Assembly (NCBI GenBank): GCA_900769465.1
Contig: CAAGGT010000306.1
Location: forward strand, 67,974-131,973
DNA: 64,000 bases
Source: Bacteroidaceae bacterium
GTDB taxonomy: Bacteria > Bacteroidota > Bacteroidia > Bacteroidales > Bacteroidaceae
Direction: 5' to 3'
Of this stretch, positions 52,634-61,077 are shown piece after piece (the stretch's first letter is position 1; the number at the start of each line of letters is the position of its first letter). The position numbers were made by a program, and so were the translations under genes. Under the pieces are notes generated by a model that was not told where the DNA came from, ran no database searches, and worked only from the letters and a program-made list of their open reading frames with translations.

Positions 52634-54838
52634 ATGAAACACCTATTTTCACTATTCACACTCGTTGTGATGTCACTCTCGGCCATTGCAGGCGACAAGG
52701 TGACACTCCACGATGTAATGTATGGCGGTTACTGGCCGCAGACATACGCAGCCATCAAACCAATGACCGACGGTGAACACTTTGCACGAATGAGTGACGA
52801 CCGCAGCCTCATTCTCAAGGGCTCGTTCAAGAACGGTGCAATCGTCGACACACTCTTCAACGCGGCAACAGCACGCGGTTTTGAGCAGAAGTATATCGAC
52901 GGTTACCAGTTCTCGCCCGACGAACAGCTCATCCTTTTGCAGACAAAGACAAAGAGCATCTACCGCAATTCGTTCACAGCCGAGCACTACATATACAGCC
53001 GCAAGAACAACAAGGTAGAACCATTGTCACAGAACGGTGCACAGCAGGTTCCCAAGTTCTCGCCCGACGGCACAATGATTGCCTTTGTGCGCGACAACAA
53101 CATCTTCCTTGTAAAGCTGCTCTTTGGCAACGCCGAGTCACAGATTACCACCGACGGCGAATTCCGAAAAATCATCAACGGTATCCCCGATTGGGTGAAC
53201 GAGGAGGAGTTTATGAACAACTGCTCATACGATTTCAGTGCCGACAGCAAGATGATTGCCTACATCAAGTACGATGAGAGCGAAGTGATGATGTACGATA
53301 TGCCAATGTACATCCCCACTGGTGCCCCAAGCATCGAATACGACGATTTCTGCGCCCCCTACAGCTTCAAATATCCAGTTGCCGGTGCCGCAAACTCAAA
53401 ACTGTCGGTTCACTCTTTCGACATTAAGAGCCGCGTGACACGCAAGCTCGACGTGAACATCCCCGAGGAGGGTTACATCCCACGCATCAAGTTCACCAAG
53501 AACCCAGACGTGCTTGCCGTGCTCACGCTCAACCGTCACCAGAGCATACTTGAGATTCAAGCAGTCAACCCACGCTCTTGCACCGGAAAGACAATCCTGC
53601 GCGAAGAGAGCGACACCTACCTCAACGAGCAGGTATATACCGGCATTGAGTTCTACGACAAGCACTTCGTGTTCCAGAGCGAGCGCAGCGGATACAACCA
53701 GCTCTATCTCTACACCATAGACGGAATGTTCGTACGCCCCATCACACAGGGAGAGTTTGAGGTAAAGCATTTCTATGGTTGGGACAGCAAGAAGAACGAG
53801 TTCTACTACTCAAGCAACGAAGGCTGCCCCCTGCGCGAGTATGTATATAAGGTAAACGCAAAGGGCAAGAAGACAAAGCTCACCGCCAAAGAGGGAACAA
53901 ACAGCGCGGTATTCAGTGCAGGAATGAAGTATTTCATCAACACCCACTCAAGTATAAGCACCCCACACACCGTTACCACAAACGATAACAACGGCAAGGT
54001 AATTAAGACACTCATCGACAACAAGAACCTCAAGGAGCGCCTTGCAAAGTTCGATATGCCATCAAAGGAGTTCTTCACATTCAAGACCAGTGACGGCGTT
54101 GAGCTCAACGGCTGGATGGTAAAGCCTGCCGACTTTGACGAGGGCAAGAAGTACCCAGTGGTTATGTTCCAGTACAGCGGCCCCTACTCACAGCAGGTAC
54201 ACGACAGCTGGTACATGGGTAACTATGGCAACGCGATGTTCGAGAGCTACATGGCCTGCGAGGGTTTCATCATGGTATGCGTTGACGGTCGCGGTACAGG
54301 CGGTCGCGGTACAGAGTTCGGCAAATGCACCTACCTGAACATCGGTAAATATGAGCCGGGCGACCAGGTAGAGGCTGCAAAATACCTGGGTTCACTACCC
54401 TATGTGGACAAGGAGAACATCGGTATCTGGGGCTGGAGCTTCGGTGGTTACAACACCCTTATGTCAATGAGCCAGGACGATGCAGTATTCAAAGCCGGCG
54501 TTGCCGTTGCGGCACCCACAGACTGGCGTTTCTATGACACCGTGTACACCGAGCGTTATATGCGCACTCCAAAGGAGAACAAGGAGGGTTACGATGCAGG
54601 CTCAGCTATCGTGAACGTGAACAAGCTGAGCGGCCACCTGTTGCTCATCCACGGCACAGCCGACGACAATGTACACTTGCGCAATATGATACGCTACACA
54701 CACGCCTTGACACAGGCGAACAAGAAGTTCGAGATGGCAATCTACCCCGACAGTAACCATAGCATCTACTATGGCCGCAACACACGCTATCACCTCTTCG
54801 AGAAGATAGCAGAGTTCTTCAAGGCGAACCTGAAGTAA
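52634..54838 (+). CDS. Dipeptidyl peptidase IV (S9 family)
   Basis: 734 residues, signal peptide cleaved near SAIAG; periplasmic. Eight-bladed beta-propeller N-terminal domain (about 40-470) with the DPP-IV double-Glu segment PDWVNEEEFMNN (about 190-201) that binds the peptide amino end. The alpha/beta-hydrolase domain carries the nucleophile in GIWGWSFGGYNTLM (about 598-611), Asp in HGTADDNVH (about 671-679) and His in DSNHSIYYG (about 702-710). It releases X-Pro or X-Ala dipeptides, important for peptide-fermenting oral and gut Bacteroidales. Single gene with a perfect terminator. Confidence 0.96.
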   Translation: MKHLFSLFTLVVMSLSAIAGDKVTLHDVMYGGYWPQTYAAIKPMTDGEHFARMSDDRSLILKGSFKNGAIVDTLFNAATARGFEQKYIDGYQFSPDEQLILLQTKTKSIYRNSFTAEHYIYSRKNNKVEPLSQNGAQQVPKFSPDGTMIAFVRDNNIFLVKLLFGNAESQITTDGEFRKIINGIPDWVNEEEFMNNCSYDFSADSKMIAYIKYDESEVMMYDMPMYIPTGAPSIEYDDFCAPYSFKYPVAGAANSKLSVHSFDIKSRVTRKLDVNIPEEGYIPRIKFTKNPDVLAVLTLNRHQSILEIQAVNPRSCTGKTILREESDTYLNEQVYTGIEFYDKHFVFQSERSGYNQLYLYTIDGMFVRPITQGEFEVKHFYGWDSKKNEFYYSSNEGCPLREYVYKVNAKGKKTKLTAKEGTNSAVFSAGMKYFINTHSSISTPHTVTTNDNNGKVIKTLIDNKNLKERLAKFDMPSKEFFTFKTSDGVELNGWMVKPADFDEGKKYPVVMFQYSGPYSQQVHDSWYMGNYGNAMFESYMACEGFIMVCVDGRGTGGRGTEFGKCTYLNIGKYEPGDQVEAAKYLGSLPYVDKENIGIWGWSFGGYNTLMSMSQDDAVFKAGVAVAAPTDWRFYDTVYTERYMRTPKENKEGYDAGSAIVNVNKLSGHLLLIHGTADDNVHLRNMIRYTHALTQANKKFEMAIYPDSNHSIYYGRNTRYHLFEKIAEFFKANLK

Positions 54839-54859
54839 CGTAAGCAAAAATATATAACG

Positions 54860-54897
54860 AAATTCCACCCATATCAATAAAAATATGGGTGGAATTT
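54860..54897 (+). terminator. Terminator of the DPP-IV gene
   Basis: A 15-bp perfect stem AAATTCCACCCATAT with its complement and an 8-base loop, 21 bases after the stop. It opens a gene-free region of 1335 bases reaching to aspS. Confidence 0.88.
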
Positions 54898-54939
54898 AAT
54901 TAACGTGAGTTCGATATAAACTAAATCAAATCGTGAACC

Positions 54940-55007
54940 TGTCATCCTGACGGAAGGAGGGACCTCGAAAGATTTTGATTGAGATACTTCACTGCGTTCA
55001 GTATGAC
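54940..55007. repeat. TGTCATnCTGAA-family inverted repeat
   Basis: Begins TGTCATCCTGA and ends TTCAGTATGACA with the internal GAGATACTTCACTGCG typical of the family. Same architecture as the copy between gadB and glsA (30059-30126). Confidence 0.7.
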
Positions 55008-55103
55008 AAAACTTTAGATTTAGTCCATCTGCTTTTTGGGGATAATAATATAGAGTTAATCCGTGAGTTATTTTCCTAGCGGATCTGTCATTTTTCGTGG
55101 GCT

Positions 55104-55147
55104 TGTCATACTGAACGGAGCAAAGTGCAGTGAAGTATCTTTTGATA
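55104..55147 (+). repeat. TGTCATnCTGAA-family half element
   Basis: TGTCATACTGAACGGAGC followed by GTGAAGTATCTTTTGAT: a left half without its partner, inverted relative to the right arm of the copy at 54940-55007. Confidence 0.6.
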
Positions 55148-55255
55148 TACCTGCGGGAGATTTTACGCTGTTTTATAGGCTCACCTGCAAAGTCTGGGGG
55201 AGCAGTCTATTAATGTATTAAATTTACATCCGTTTTAACTTTGTTGAAATTACTT

Positions 55256-55800
55256 CCGCTCGCTTACACGTAACTTTCTGCCCTTGGCGGGGAATTACCT
55301 TTGCGAAGAAGATTCATTGACGTACCCTATGCATTATAGTGCGTAAATGGTAATATTTTAAAACCGGCACCATCAAAATCACAGCGAACAGCCGGGCAAG
55401 CAAAGGAAACAGGACAAAATTTGTTTGAGCGGTGCATATACGCGATGCTGTTATTGCGTGAGAAGCGAGTTGTTTTGTCCCCGATGCTTGAACGAACAGC
55501 TGTTCGCGGCAAATAACAGCCGACCGAGGGATGTCGCTTGCGACTCGCGAGCAAAAGGCTGTTATGACTGATTTTGCCGGTGCGGGGCGCTTTGCTACTT
55601 TGCCTTTAGCCCCTTCGGGCGGCGACCGTTGGTTCGCGCGACGAAAGTAGAGAGAGAATTTTGTTTACAAAATCGATAACATGTGCAGTGATAGGTCGCA
55701 CGCAGCACAGACATAGTTTGTGCCGTGCGGGTCACGATTAGCACATGTTGTCAAAGACTTGAAGAAAATACAAGTGAACAATTAAGGTTGGAGACTGCCG
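55256..55800. repeat. Large complex intergenic repeat, copy A
   Basis: Non-coding, more GC-rich than its flanks and full of small palindromes (e.g. GTCGCTTGCGAC, CTCGCGAG, AACAGCTGTT). Two modules recur near the window end. Module 1 (55258-55400: GCTCGCTTACACGTAACTTT, then GGCGGGGAATT and CCTTTGC, then CCGGCA and TCAAAATCACA) is in the same orientation at 63781-63930. Module 2 (55690-55797: CAGACATAGTTTG, then GACTTGAAG and CAAGTGAACAATTAAGGTTG) is inverted at 63364-63530. The core 55363-55590 is itself a long imperfect inverted repeat. Frames inside (e.g. 55327-55554) are not gene-like. Confidence 0.75.
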
Positions 55801-55891
55801 TGAAATGTAATGGTGAGCGAAAGCGATACAGACACTGTTTTTTTGCGACCATTCCTCAATATCTTACTTTCATAATTTTTAATTTATATGC

Positions 55892-55900
55892 TTATCCACA
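55892..55900 (+). other. Perfect DnaA-box nine-mer
   Basis: TTATCCACA matches the DnaA consensus exactly, in an AT-rich stretch of the same gene-free region. It stands alone, with no cluster nearby. Confidence 0.3.
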
Positions 55901-55964
55901 CTAAATTTCTACTGAGCCTGACAAAACGCTTAAATTCATCAATACCTATATTATTGCCAAAATA

Positions 55965-55998
55965 AAAGCAATCCATTGCGCACGCAATGGATTGCTTT
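55965..55998. terminator. Perfect hairpin, probable aspS terminator
   Basis: A 16-bp perfect stem AAAGCAATCCATTGCG with its complement and a 2-base loop, followed on the minus strand by TTTTATTTTGG. It lies 176 bases past the aspS stop, beyond the 124-bp element. Confidence 0.7.
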
Positions 55999-56008
55999 AT
56001 CATTTTTT

Positions 56009-56039
56009 AGAGTTCCTTCGCTAATGCTCAGGATGACAG
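56009..56039. repeat. TGTCATnCTGAA-family half element
   Basis: AGAGTTCCTTCGCTAATGC then TCAGGATGACAG: the right-hand half of the family seen at 30059, 54940 and 55104. Confidence 0.6.
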
Positions 56040-56058
56040 TTTGTTAATTCCTATCCTT

Positions 56059-56182
56059 GATAAGTGAGATAAAAAGGTAAAATACAAGGCTTGAGATGCA
56101 TTGGAAACCGGAGTTTACTAAGCGTAAATGAGGATTTACAATGCAAGCGTAACGCAGTAGTTTAGCTTTTTAATCACTTATC
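56059..56182 (+). repeat. 124-bp structured palindromic element, copy A
   Basis: Folds end to end: P1 GATAAGTGA/TCACTTATC (56059-67 with 56174-82); P2 TAAAAAG/CTTTTTA; P3 TAAAATAC/GTAGTTTA with one A-G mismatch; internal loop AAG against GTAACGCA; P4 GCTT/AAGC; 5-base bulge GAGAT; P5 GCATTG/CAATGC; P6 AAACC/GG-TTT; GGAG against TGA; P7 TTTAC/GTAAA with loop TAAGC. Copy B at 60853 has the same plan and the same length. The right arm overlaps the last codons and stop of aspS. An 11-base direct repeat TATCCTTGATA flanks it (56052-56062 and 56179-56189). Confidence 0.85.
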
Positions 56183-57934
56183 CTTGATATCAACTACGAT
56201 ATTAAGCTCAGTCAACTGCTCGGGCTCGAGAACCGATGGAGCGTCAATCATTGTGTCGCGGCCTGAGTTGTTCTTTGGGAACGCGATGCAGTCGCGGATT
56301 GAGTCAAGGCCTGCAAAGAGGCTCACCCAACGGTCGAGACCGTATGCAAGACCACCGTGAGGGGGTGCGCCATACTTGAAGGCATCGAGCAACCAGCCGA
56401 ACTGCTGCTGTGCACGCTCGGGTGTAAAGCCAAGGAGAGCGAACATCTTGTTCTGCAACTCGCTGTCATAGATACGGATTGAACCGCCACCTACCTCAAC
56501 ACCGTTGATAATCATATCGTAGGCGTTTGCACGCACTGCGCCCATATCGGTATCGAGCAATGGGATATCCTCGGGCTTTGGCGATGTGAACGGATGGTGC
56601 ATTGCCATATAACGGCCCTCTTCCTCGCTGTACTCGAAGAGTGGGAAGTCAACCACCCACAGGCAAGAGAACTTGTTCTTGTCGCGCAAGCCAAGTTGGT
56701 TACCCACCTCAAGGCGAAGCTCGCAGAGTTGCTTACGTGTCTTCATTGTATCGTCACCGCTGAGGATGAGGATGAGGTCGCCCGGCTCGGCATTGAAGGC
56801 AGCCTTCATTGCCTGGAGTACCTCCTGTGTATAGAATTTGTCAACACTTGACTTCACTGTGCCGTCGGCCTCTACACGTGCATATACCATACCCTTTGCG
56901 CCAATCTGCGGACGGCGAACAAAGTCGGTCAAAGCATCAAGTTGCTTACGTGTGTATGTAGCGGCACCCTTGGCGCAGATACCACCGATATACTCGGCAC
57001 TGTCGAACACAGGGAAACCGTGGCCTTTCATAATGTCCATAAGCTCAACGAACTTCATTTCGAAGCGTGTATCGGGCTTGTCGCAGCCGTAGTACTTCAT
57101 TGCATCGTGCCAAGTCATACGTGGGAAAGCCTCGGTGAGTTCAACGCCACGGATGGTCTTGAACAGGTGTTTTGCCATACCCTCGAAGAGTGAGATTACA
57201 TCCTCCTGCTCAACGAAGCTCATCTCGCAGTCTATCTGTGTGAACTCGGGCTGACGGTCGGCACGCAGGTCCTCATCGCGGAAACATTTTACAATCTGGA
57301 AATAGCGGTCGAAGCCCGACACCATCAACAGCTGCTTGAAGAGCTGCGGGCTCTGTGGCAGAGCGTAGAATTGGCCGGGGTTCATGCGTGAGGGAACAAC
57401 GAAGTCACGCGCACCCTCGGGGGTTGATGCAATGAGCATTGGTGTCTCGACCTCGATAAAGTTCATTGAATCGAGATAACGGCGCACCTCCATTGTCATC
57501 TGGTGACGGAGTTCAAGGTTCTTGCGCACAGCCTCGCGACGAAGGTCGAGGTAACGGTATTTCATACGGATATCGTCGCCACCGTCGGTGTTGTTCTCAA
57601 TTGTGAAAGGAGGTGTTGCAGCCTCGTTGAGGATATTGAGTTCGCTGACGATGATTTCAATGTCACCGGTGGGGATATTGGCGTTCTTGCTCTGACGCTC
57701 ACTTACCACACCTGTTGCCTGAATTACATATTCACGGCCAAGATGCGATGCCTTCTCGCATAGTTCGGCATTCACATCTTCACTGAATACAAGTTGGGTT
57801 ACTCCGTAACGGTCGCGCAGGTCAACGAAAGTCATACCACCCATCTTACGCGCACGCTGCACCCAACCACTAAGTGTCACTGTACTGTTTACATCGGCCA
57901 ACCGTAGTTCGCCACAAGTTTTTGTTCTGAACAT
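56174..57934 (-). CDS. aspS: Aspartyl-tRNA synthetase
   Basis: 586 residues, bacterial type. It charges tRNA-Asp in the cytoplasm. N-terminal OB-fold anticodon domain ([20 protein letters not shown], about 24-43 in two adjoining parts), class II motif 2 [18 protein letters not shown] (about 217-234), the bacterial insertion domain (about 285-415) and motif 3 GLAYGLDRW (about 530). Length matches E. coli AspS (590). The stop codon and last two codons form the outer arm of the 124-bp element downstream. Promoter TAATTTTG upstream. Confidence 0.97.
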   Translation of the reverse strand: MFRTKTCGELRLADVNSTVTLSGWVQRARKMGGMTFVDLRDRYGVTQLVFSEDVNAELCEKASHLGREYVIQATGVVSERQSKNANIPTGDIEIIVSELNILNEAATPPFTIENNTDGGDDIRMKYRYLDLRREAVRKNLELRHQMTMEVRRYLDSMNFIEVETPMLIASTPEGARDFVVPSRMNPGQFYALPQSPQLFKQLLMVSGFDRYFQIVKCFRDEDLRADRQPEFTQIDCEMSFVEQEDVISLFEGMAKHLFKTIRGVELTEAFPRMTWHDAMKYYGCDKPDTRFEMKFVELMDIMKGHGFPVFDSAEYIGGICAKGAATYTRKQLDALTDFVRRPQIGAKGMVYARVEADGTVKSSVDKFYTQEVLQAMKAAFNAEPGDLILILSGDDTMKTRKQLCELRLEVGNQLGLRDKNKFSCLWVVDFPLFEYSEEEGRYMAMHHPFTSPKPEDIPLLDTDMGAVRANAYDMIINGVEVGGGSIRIYDSELQNKMFALLGFTPERAQQQFGWLLDAFKYGAPPHGGLAYGLDRWVSLFAGLDSIRDCIAFPKNNSGRDTMIDAPSVLEPEQLTELNIVVDIKDK

Positions 57935-58236
57935 TATTGTATGGATTATTGATTAATCTATGTTATATATAATACGGTACAAAATTACAAAAAAAAGAGG
58001 ATAAATTCTCTTTTTGGGCAAGAAAACACAATCCACAGAATCGCGAATGTGTTTTTGGAACAGCATTTTGTTCACCTTGTGATATTTTTTTTCGTTTTTT
58101 TAATGTTTTGGCACGGTTTTTGTAAGAAACTTTATGTAAAAAGATGGAAATAGTTGCTTTTTATCAACTATCTTCGCGTTCGGAAAAAACAACCGTACAC
58201 GAAACATTCACAAGACGTTAATTGGAGGATAAGGAA
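57935..58236. promoter_or_regulatory. Divergent aspS/clpC promoter region
   Basis: 302 bases without a gene. aspS -7 element TAATTTTG on the minus strand at 57980-57987; clpC -7 element TATCTTCG on the plus strand at 58169-58176. A dyad GAACA-6-TGTTC (58058-58073) lies between and could bind a regulator, but this is only suggestive. The rest is T-rich with runs of T. Confidence 0.5.
58224..58228 (+). promoter_or_regulatory. Strong Shine-Dalgarno sequence of clpC
   Basis: GGAGG eight bases before the ATG at 58237. Such a canonical site is rare in this window and decides the ATG over the in-frame TTG at 58222, which would overlap it. Confidence 0.65.
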
Positions 58237-60759
58237 ATGAGAAATGAATTTTCGCAGAAAATATCGGAAATACTATCGTTGAGCAAGGAAGAGGCTACAC
58301 GCCTGCGGAGCAGGAGTATAAACCCGGAGCATCTGCTACTTGGAATAATACGCAAGGAGAAATGCAGCGCAGTGGAGATACTGTGCGGAATGGAGGTGGA
58401 CATCATGGAGATTAAACAGCGCATTGAGGAGCGTGTGACCGATGCCACCACTGCAGAATCTCCACACAGCGAGGATGTCGAGATGAGCCTTAGCACAGCA
58501 AGGATATTGCGTTTTGCGACACTTGAGGCACGTTCGAGAAAGGTACACGCCGACAGCGAACATCTCCTGCTCGGTATATTGCGTGAACGCAACAATGTGG
58601 CATACGACATACTAGATGCCAGCAATGTCACATATTCAAAGGTAACAGACATTATAAAGTCAAAGATGCCCGACCACAATGGAGGCAACATCAGTAATGG
58701 ATTCGGTTTCACCGACCAGGACGATGACGAGGAGACATTGCCCGGCAACAACAGCGGCAACACACAACAAACCTATCAGAGCAGACAGCAGGCAAAGCCA
58801 TCAAACGACACGCCTGTGCTTGACAGTTTCGGTGTAGACATGACAAAGGCGGCTGCAGAGGGCAAACTCGACCCCGTTGTAGGACGTTCAAAAGAGATAG
58901 AGCGAATATCACAGATATTGAGCCGCAGAAAGAAGAACAACCCCATCCTCATAGGTGAGCCGGGTGTGGGCAAATCGGCTATAGTAGAAGGACTTGCACA
59001 ACGCATTGTAGAGCGCAAGACATCGCGCATACTCTTTGACAAGCGCATCGTGGCACTCGACATGACAGCCGTTGTTGCAGGTACAAAGTATCGCGGACAG
59101 TTTGAAGAACGTCTCAAGGCCATAATAAACGAGCTTGAGAACAACCCCAACATCATAATATTCATTGATGAGATACACACCATCATAGGCGCCGGCTCTA
59201 CCCCGGGTTCAATGGATGCCGCAAATATATTGAAGCCCTCGCTTGCGCGTGGACAGATACAGTGCATAGGTGCCACAACCATAGACGAGTACCGCAAGAC
59301 CATTGAAAAGGACGGTGCGCTTGAGCGCCGTTTCCAGAAAGTGCTTGTGGAACCGACATCGGTGGAGGACACCTATACTATCCTGAAGAATATAAAGGAG
59401 CGTTATGAGAACCACCATAATGTCACATACACCGACGAGGCTTTGATGGCGTGTGTCAAATTGACAGACCGATACATAACAGACCGCTGTTTCCCGGACA
59501 AAGCCATTGACGCAATGGACGAGGCCGGTGCGCGCAAGCACATAACGAACATTGTTGTTCCAAAGGAGATTGAGGAGCAGGAGAAGCTCATAGGCATAGT
59601 AAACAAAGATAAGAATGCAGCGGTAAAGAATCAGGATTTTGAACACGCGGCCAACCTGCGTGACCGCGAAAAAGAAATGCAGAAAGCGCTTGCCGAAATG
59701 AAGGCCGAGTGGGAGAAGAGCATCGCCGACAACCGACAGACAGTTACAGACGAGGATATTGCCGGTGTGGTTTCAATGATTTCGGGAGTTCCCATGCAGC
59801 GAATGCAACAGGATGAGTGGACACGACTCAAGGGAATGCGCGCCGAACTCACAAGCAAGGTCATTGCACAGGAAAGCGCCATCGAGAAACTGACAAAAGC
59901 CATACAGCGCAGCCGCGTGGGACTGCAGAGCCCCAACAAGCCCATTGGAACATTCATGTTTCTGGGCCCCACTGGTGTGGGAAAGACACTGCTTGCAAAG
60001 GAACTTGCAAAGTTCATGTTCGGCAGCGCCGATGCTCTAATTCGCATAGATATGAGCGAGTATATGGAGAAGTTTACCGTGTCGCGCCTTGTGGGAGCGC
60101 CTCCGGGATATGTAGGCTACGAGGAGGGCGGACAGCTCACCGAGCGTGTACGCCGCCGCCCCTACTCCATTGTGCTGCTCGATGAGATTGAAAAGGCACA
60201 CACCGATGTGTTCAACCTGTTGCTGCAGGTGATGGACGAGGGCCGTCTGACAGACAGCTACGGCCGTACTGTTGACTTCCGCAACACCGTAGTAATCATG
60301 ACATCAAACGTGGGAACGCGCGAACTGAAGGACTTTGGCAGCGGAATAGGCTTTGCAAAGGATGAGCGTGCCGGCGACAAGGAGTATTCACGCGCAGTGA
60401 TACAGAAGGCTCTGAACAAGCGCTTTGCGCCCGAATTCATCAACCGCATTGATGAGATAATAAACTTTGACCAGCTTGGCAAGGATGCCATCATAGATAT
60501 TGTAGACCTTGAACTGGCACATATTGTAAAACGTGTCGGCGAACTTGGATACAGCATTGAGATGACTGCCGAGGCAAAGAGTTTCCTTGCCGACAAGGGA
60601 TACGACATACAGTATGGCGCACGCCCGTTGAAACGTGCATTGCAGAATTACGTAGAGGATGAAATTTCGGAACTTTTGCTCGACGGCGCACTGCAACCCG
60701 GTGACACAATCATTGCTACAGCAGGCGAAGAAAAACTGAAATTTGAAGTTAACAGATAA
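58237..60759 (+). CDS. clpC: ATP-dependent Clp protease ATP-binding subunit ClpC
   Basis: 840 residues from MRNEFSQKIS (58237). Class I Clp/Hsp100 unfoldase that feeds ClpP. Two N-terminal Clp repeats (about 1-145, INPEHLLLGIIR and SEHLLLGILRE), AAA-1 with Walker A GEPGVGKSAIVEG (about 239-251) and Walker B IFIDEIHTIIG, a UVR-like middle segment KNQDFEHAANLRDREKE (about 466-482), and AAA-2 with FLGPTGVGKTLLAKEL (about 571-586) and the arm DEIEKAHTDVFN. The short middle region and UVR motif indicate ClpC and not ClpB. Acts in the cytoplasm on misfolded proteins. Own promoter and terminator. Confidence 0.95.
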   Translation: MRNEFSQKISEILSLSKEEATRLRSRSINPEHLLLGIIRKEKCSAVEILCGMEVDIMEIKQRIEERVTDATTAESPHSEDVEMSLSTARILRFATLEARSRKVHADSEHLLLGILRERNNVAYDILDASNVTYSKVTDIIKSKMPDHNGGNISNGFGFTDQDDDEETLPGNNSGNTQQTYQSRQQAKPSNDTPVLDSFGVDMTKAAAEGKLDPVVGRSKEIERISQILSRRKKNNPILIGEPGVGKSAIVEGLAQRIVERKTSRILFDKRIVALDMTAVVAGTKYRGQFEERLKAIINELENNPNIIIFIDEIHTIIGAGSTPGSMDAANILKPSLARGQIQCIGATTIDEYRKTIEKDGALERRFQKVLVEPTSVEDTYTILKNIKERYENHHNVTYTDEALMACVKLTDRYITDRCFPDKAIDAMDEAGARKHITNIVVPKEIEEQEKLIGIVNKDKNAAVKNQDFEHAANLRDREKEMQKALAEMKAEWEKSIADNRQTVTDEDIAGVVSMISGVPMQRMQQDEWTRLKGMRAELTSKVIAQESAIEKLTKAIQRSRVGLQSPNKPIGTFMFLGPTGVGKTLLAKELAKFMFGSADALIRIDMSEYMEKFTVSRLVGAPPGYVGYEEGGQLTERVRRRPYSIVLLDEIEKAHTDVFNLLLQVMDEGRLTDSYGRTVDFRNTVVIMTSNVGTRELKDFGSGIGFAKDERAGDKEYSRAVIQKALNKRFAPEFINRIDEIINFDQLGKDAIIDIVDLELAHIVKRVGELGYSIEMTAEAKSFLADKGYDIQYGARPLKRALQNYVEDEISELLLDGALQPGDTIIATAGEEKLKFEVNR

Positions 60760-60763
60760 CAAC

Positions 60764-60797
60764 AAAATAGGATGGTAGCAAATGCCATCCTATTTTT
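60764..60797 (+). terminator. clpC terminator
   Basis: A 12-bp stem AAAATAGGATGG/CCATCCTATTTT with a 9-base loop and T tract, five bases after the clpC stop. Confidence 0.9.
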
Positions 60798-60852
60798 ATA
60801 TAGAGATTTTGAGAACGAGTGTAACAAGCAATGCGCTACATTGCAAAAATTT

Positions 60853-60976
60853 AATGAGTGGATAAAAAGATGCAGTGCAAGGCTTGCGAAGTTTTTGATG
60901 TGGGGAGTTTAGTTTTCCTAAATGACTCACAGCAAAAACAAGCGTAACACAGCAATGCGCTTTTTAGCCACTCATT
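60853..60976 (+). repeat. 124-bp structured palindromic element, copy B
   Basis: Same helices as the copy at 56059 with different bases: P1 AATGAGTGG/CCACTCATT; P2 TAAAAAG/CTTTTTA; P3 TGCAGTGC/GCAATGCG with one G-A mismatch; loop AAG against GTAACACA; P4 GCTT/AAGC; bulge GCGAA; P5 GTTTTTG/CAAAAAC; P6 TGTGG/TCACA; GGAG against TGA; P7 TTTAG/CTAAA with loop TTTTC. It sits between the clpC terminator and the htpG promoter. Just left of it, GTAACAAGCAATGCGCT (60821-60837) repeats the right part of the element and may be a remnant of a third copy. Confidence 0.85.
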
Positions 60977-61015
60977 GTCTGCCAAAATGTCACATATAGA
61001 ACAACTGGCATTTTT

Positions 61016-61043
61016 TTTGTTTTATATAAGGTGGATGCCTTTG
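61016..61043 (+). promoter_or_regulatory. Possible htpG promoter
   Basis: TTTG (61016-61019), 16 bases, TGCCTTTG (61036-61043), one mismatch to TAnnTTTG; 34 bases before the htpG ATG. The spacing is short, so this is tentative. Confidence 0.35.
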
Positions 61044-61077
61044 CATCAGAAACGTAAATACTTAAAAACTTAACAAT

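Noticed and set aside
55327..55554. 75-codon minus-strand frame inside the large repeat
   Set aside because: The sequence is shared with non-coding repeat copies in other frames; residue pattern is random.
55892..55900. Origin of replication based on a perfect TTATCCACA
   Set aside because: A single nine-mer with no cluster or known neighbouring marker is not enough.
58222..58236. TTG start five codons upstream for clpC
   Set aside because: It overlaps the GGAGG site that serves the ATG at 58237.
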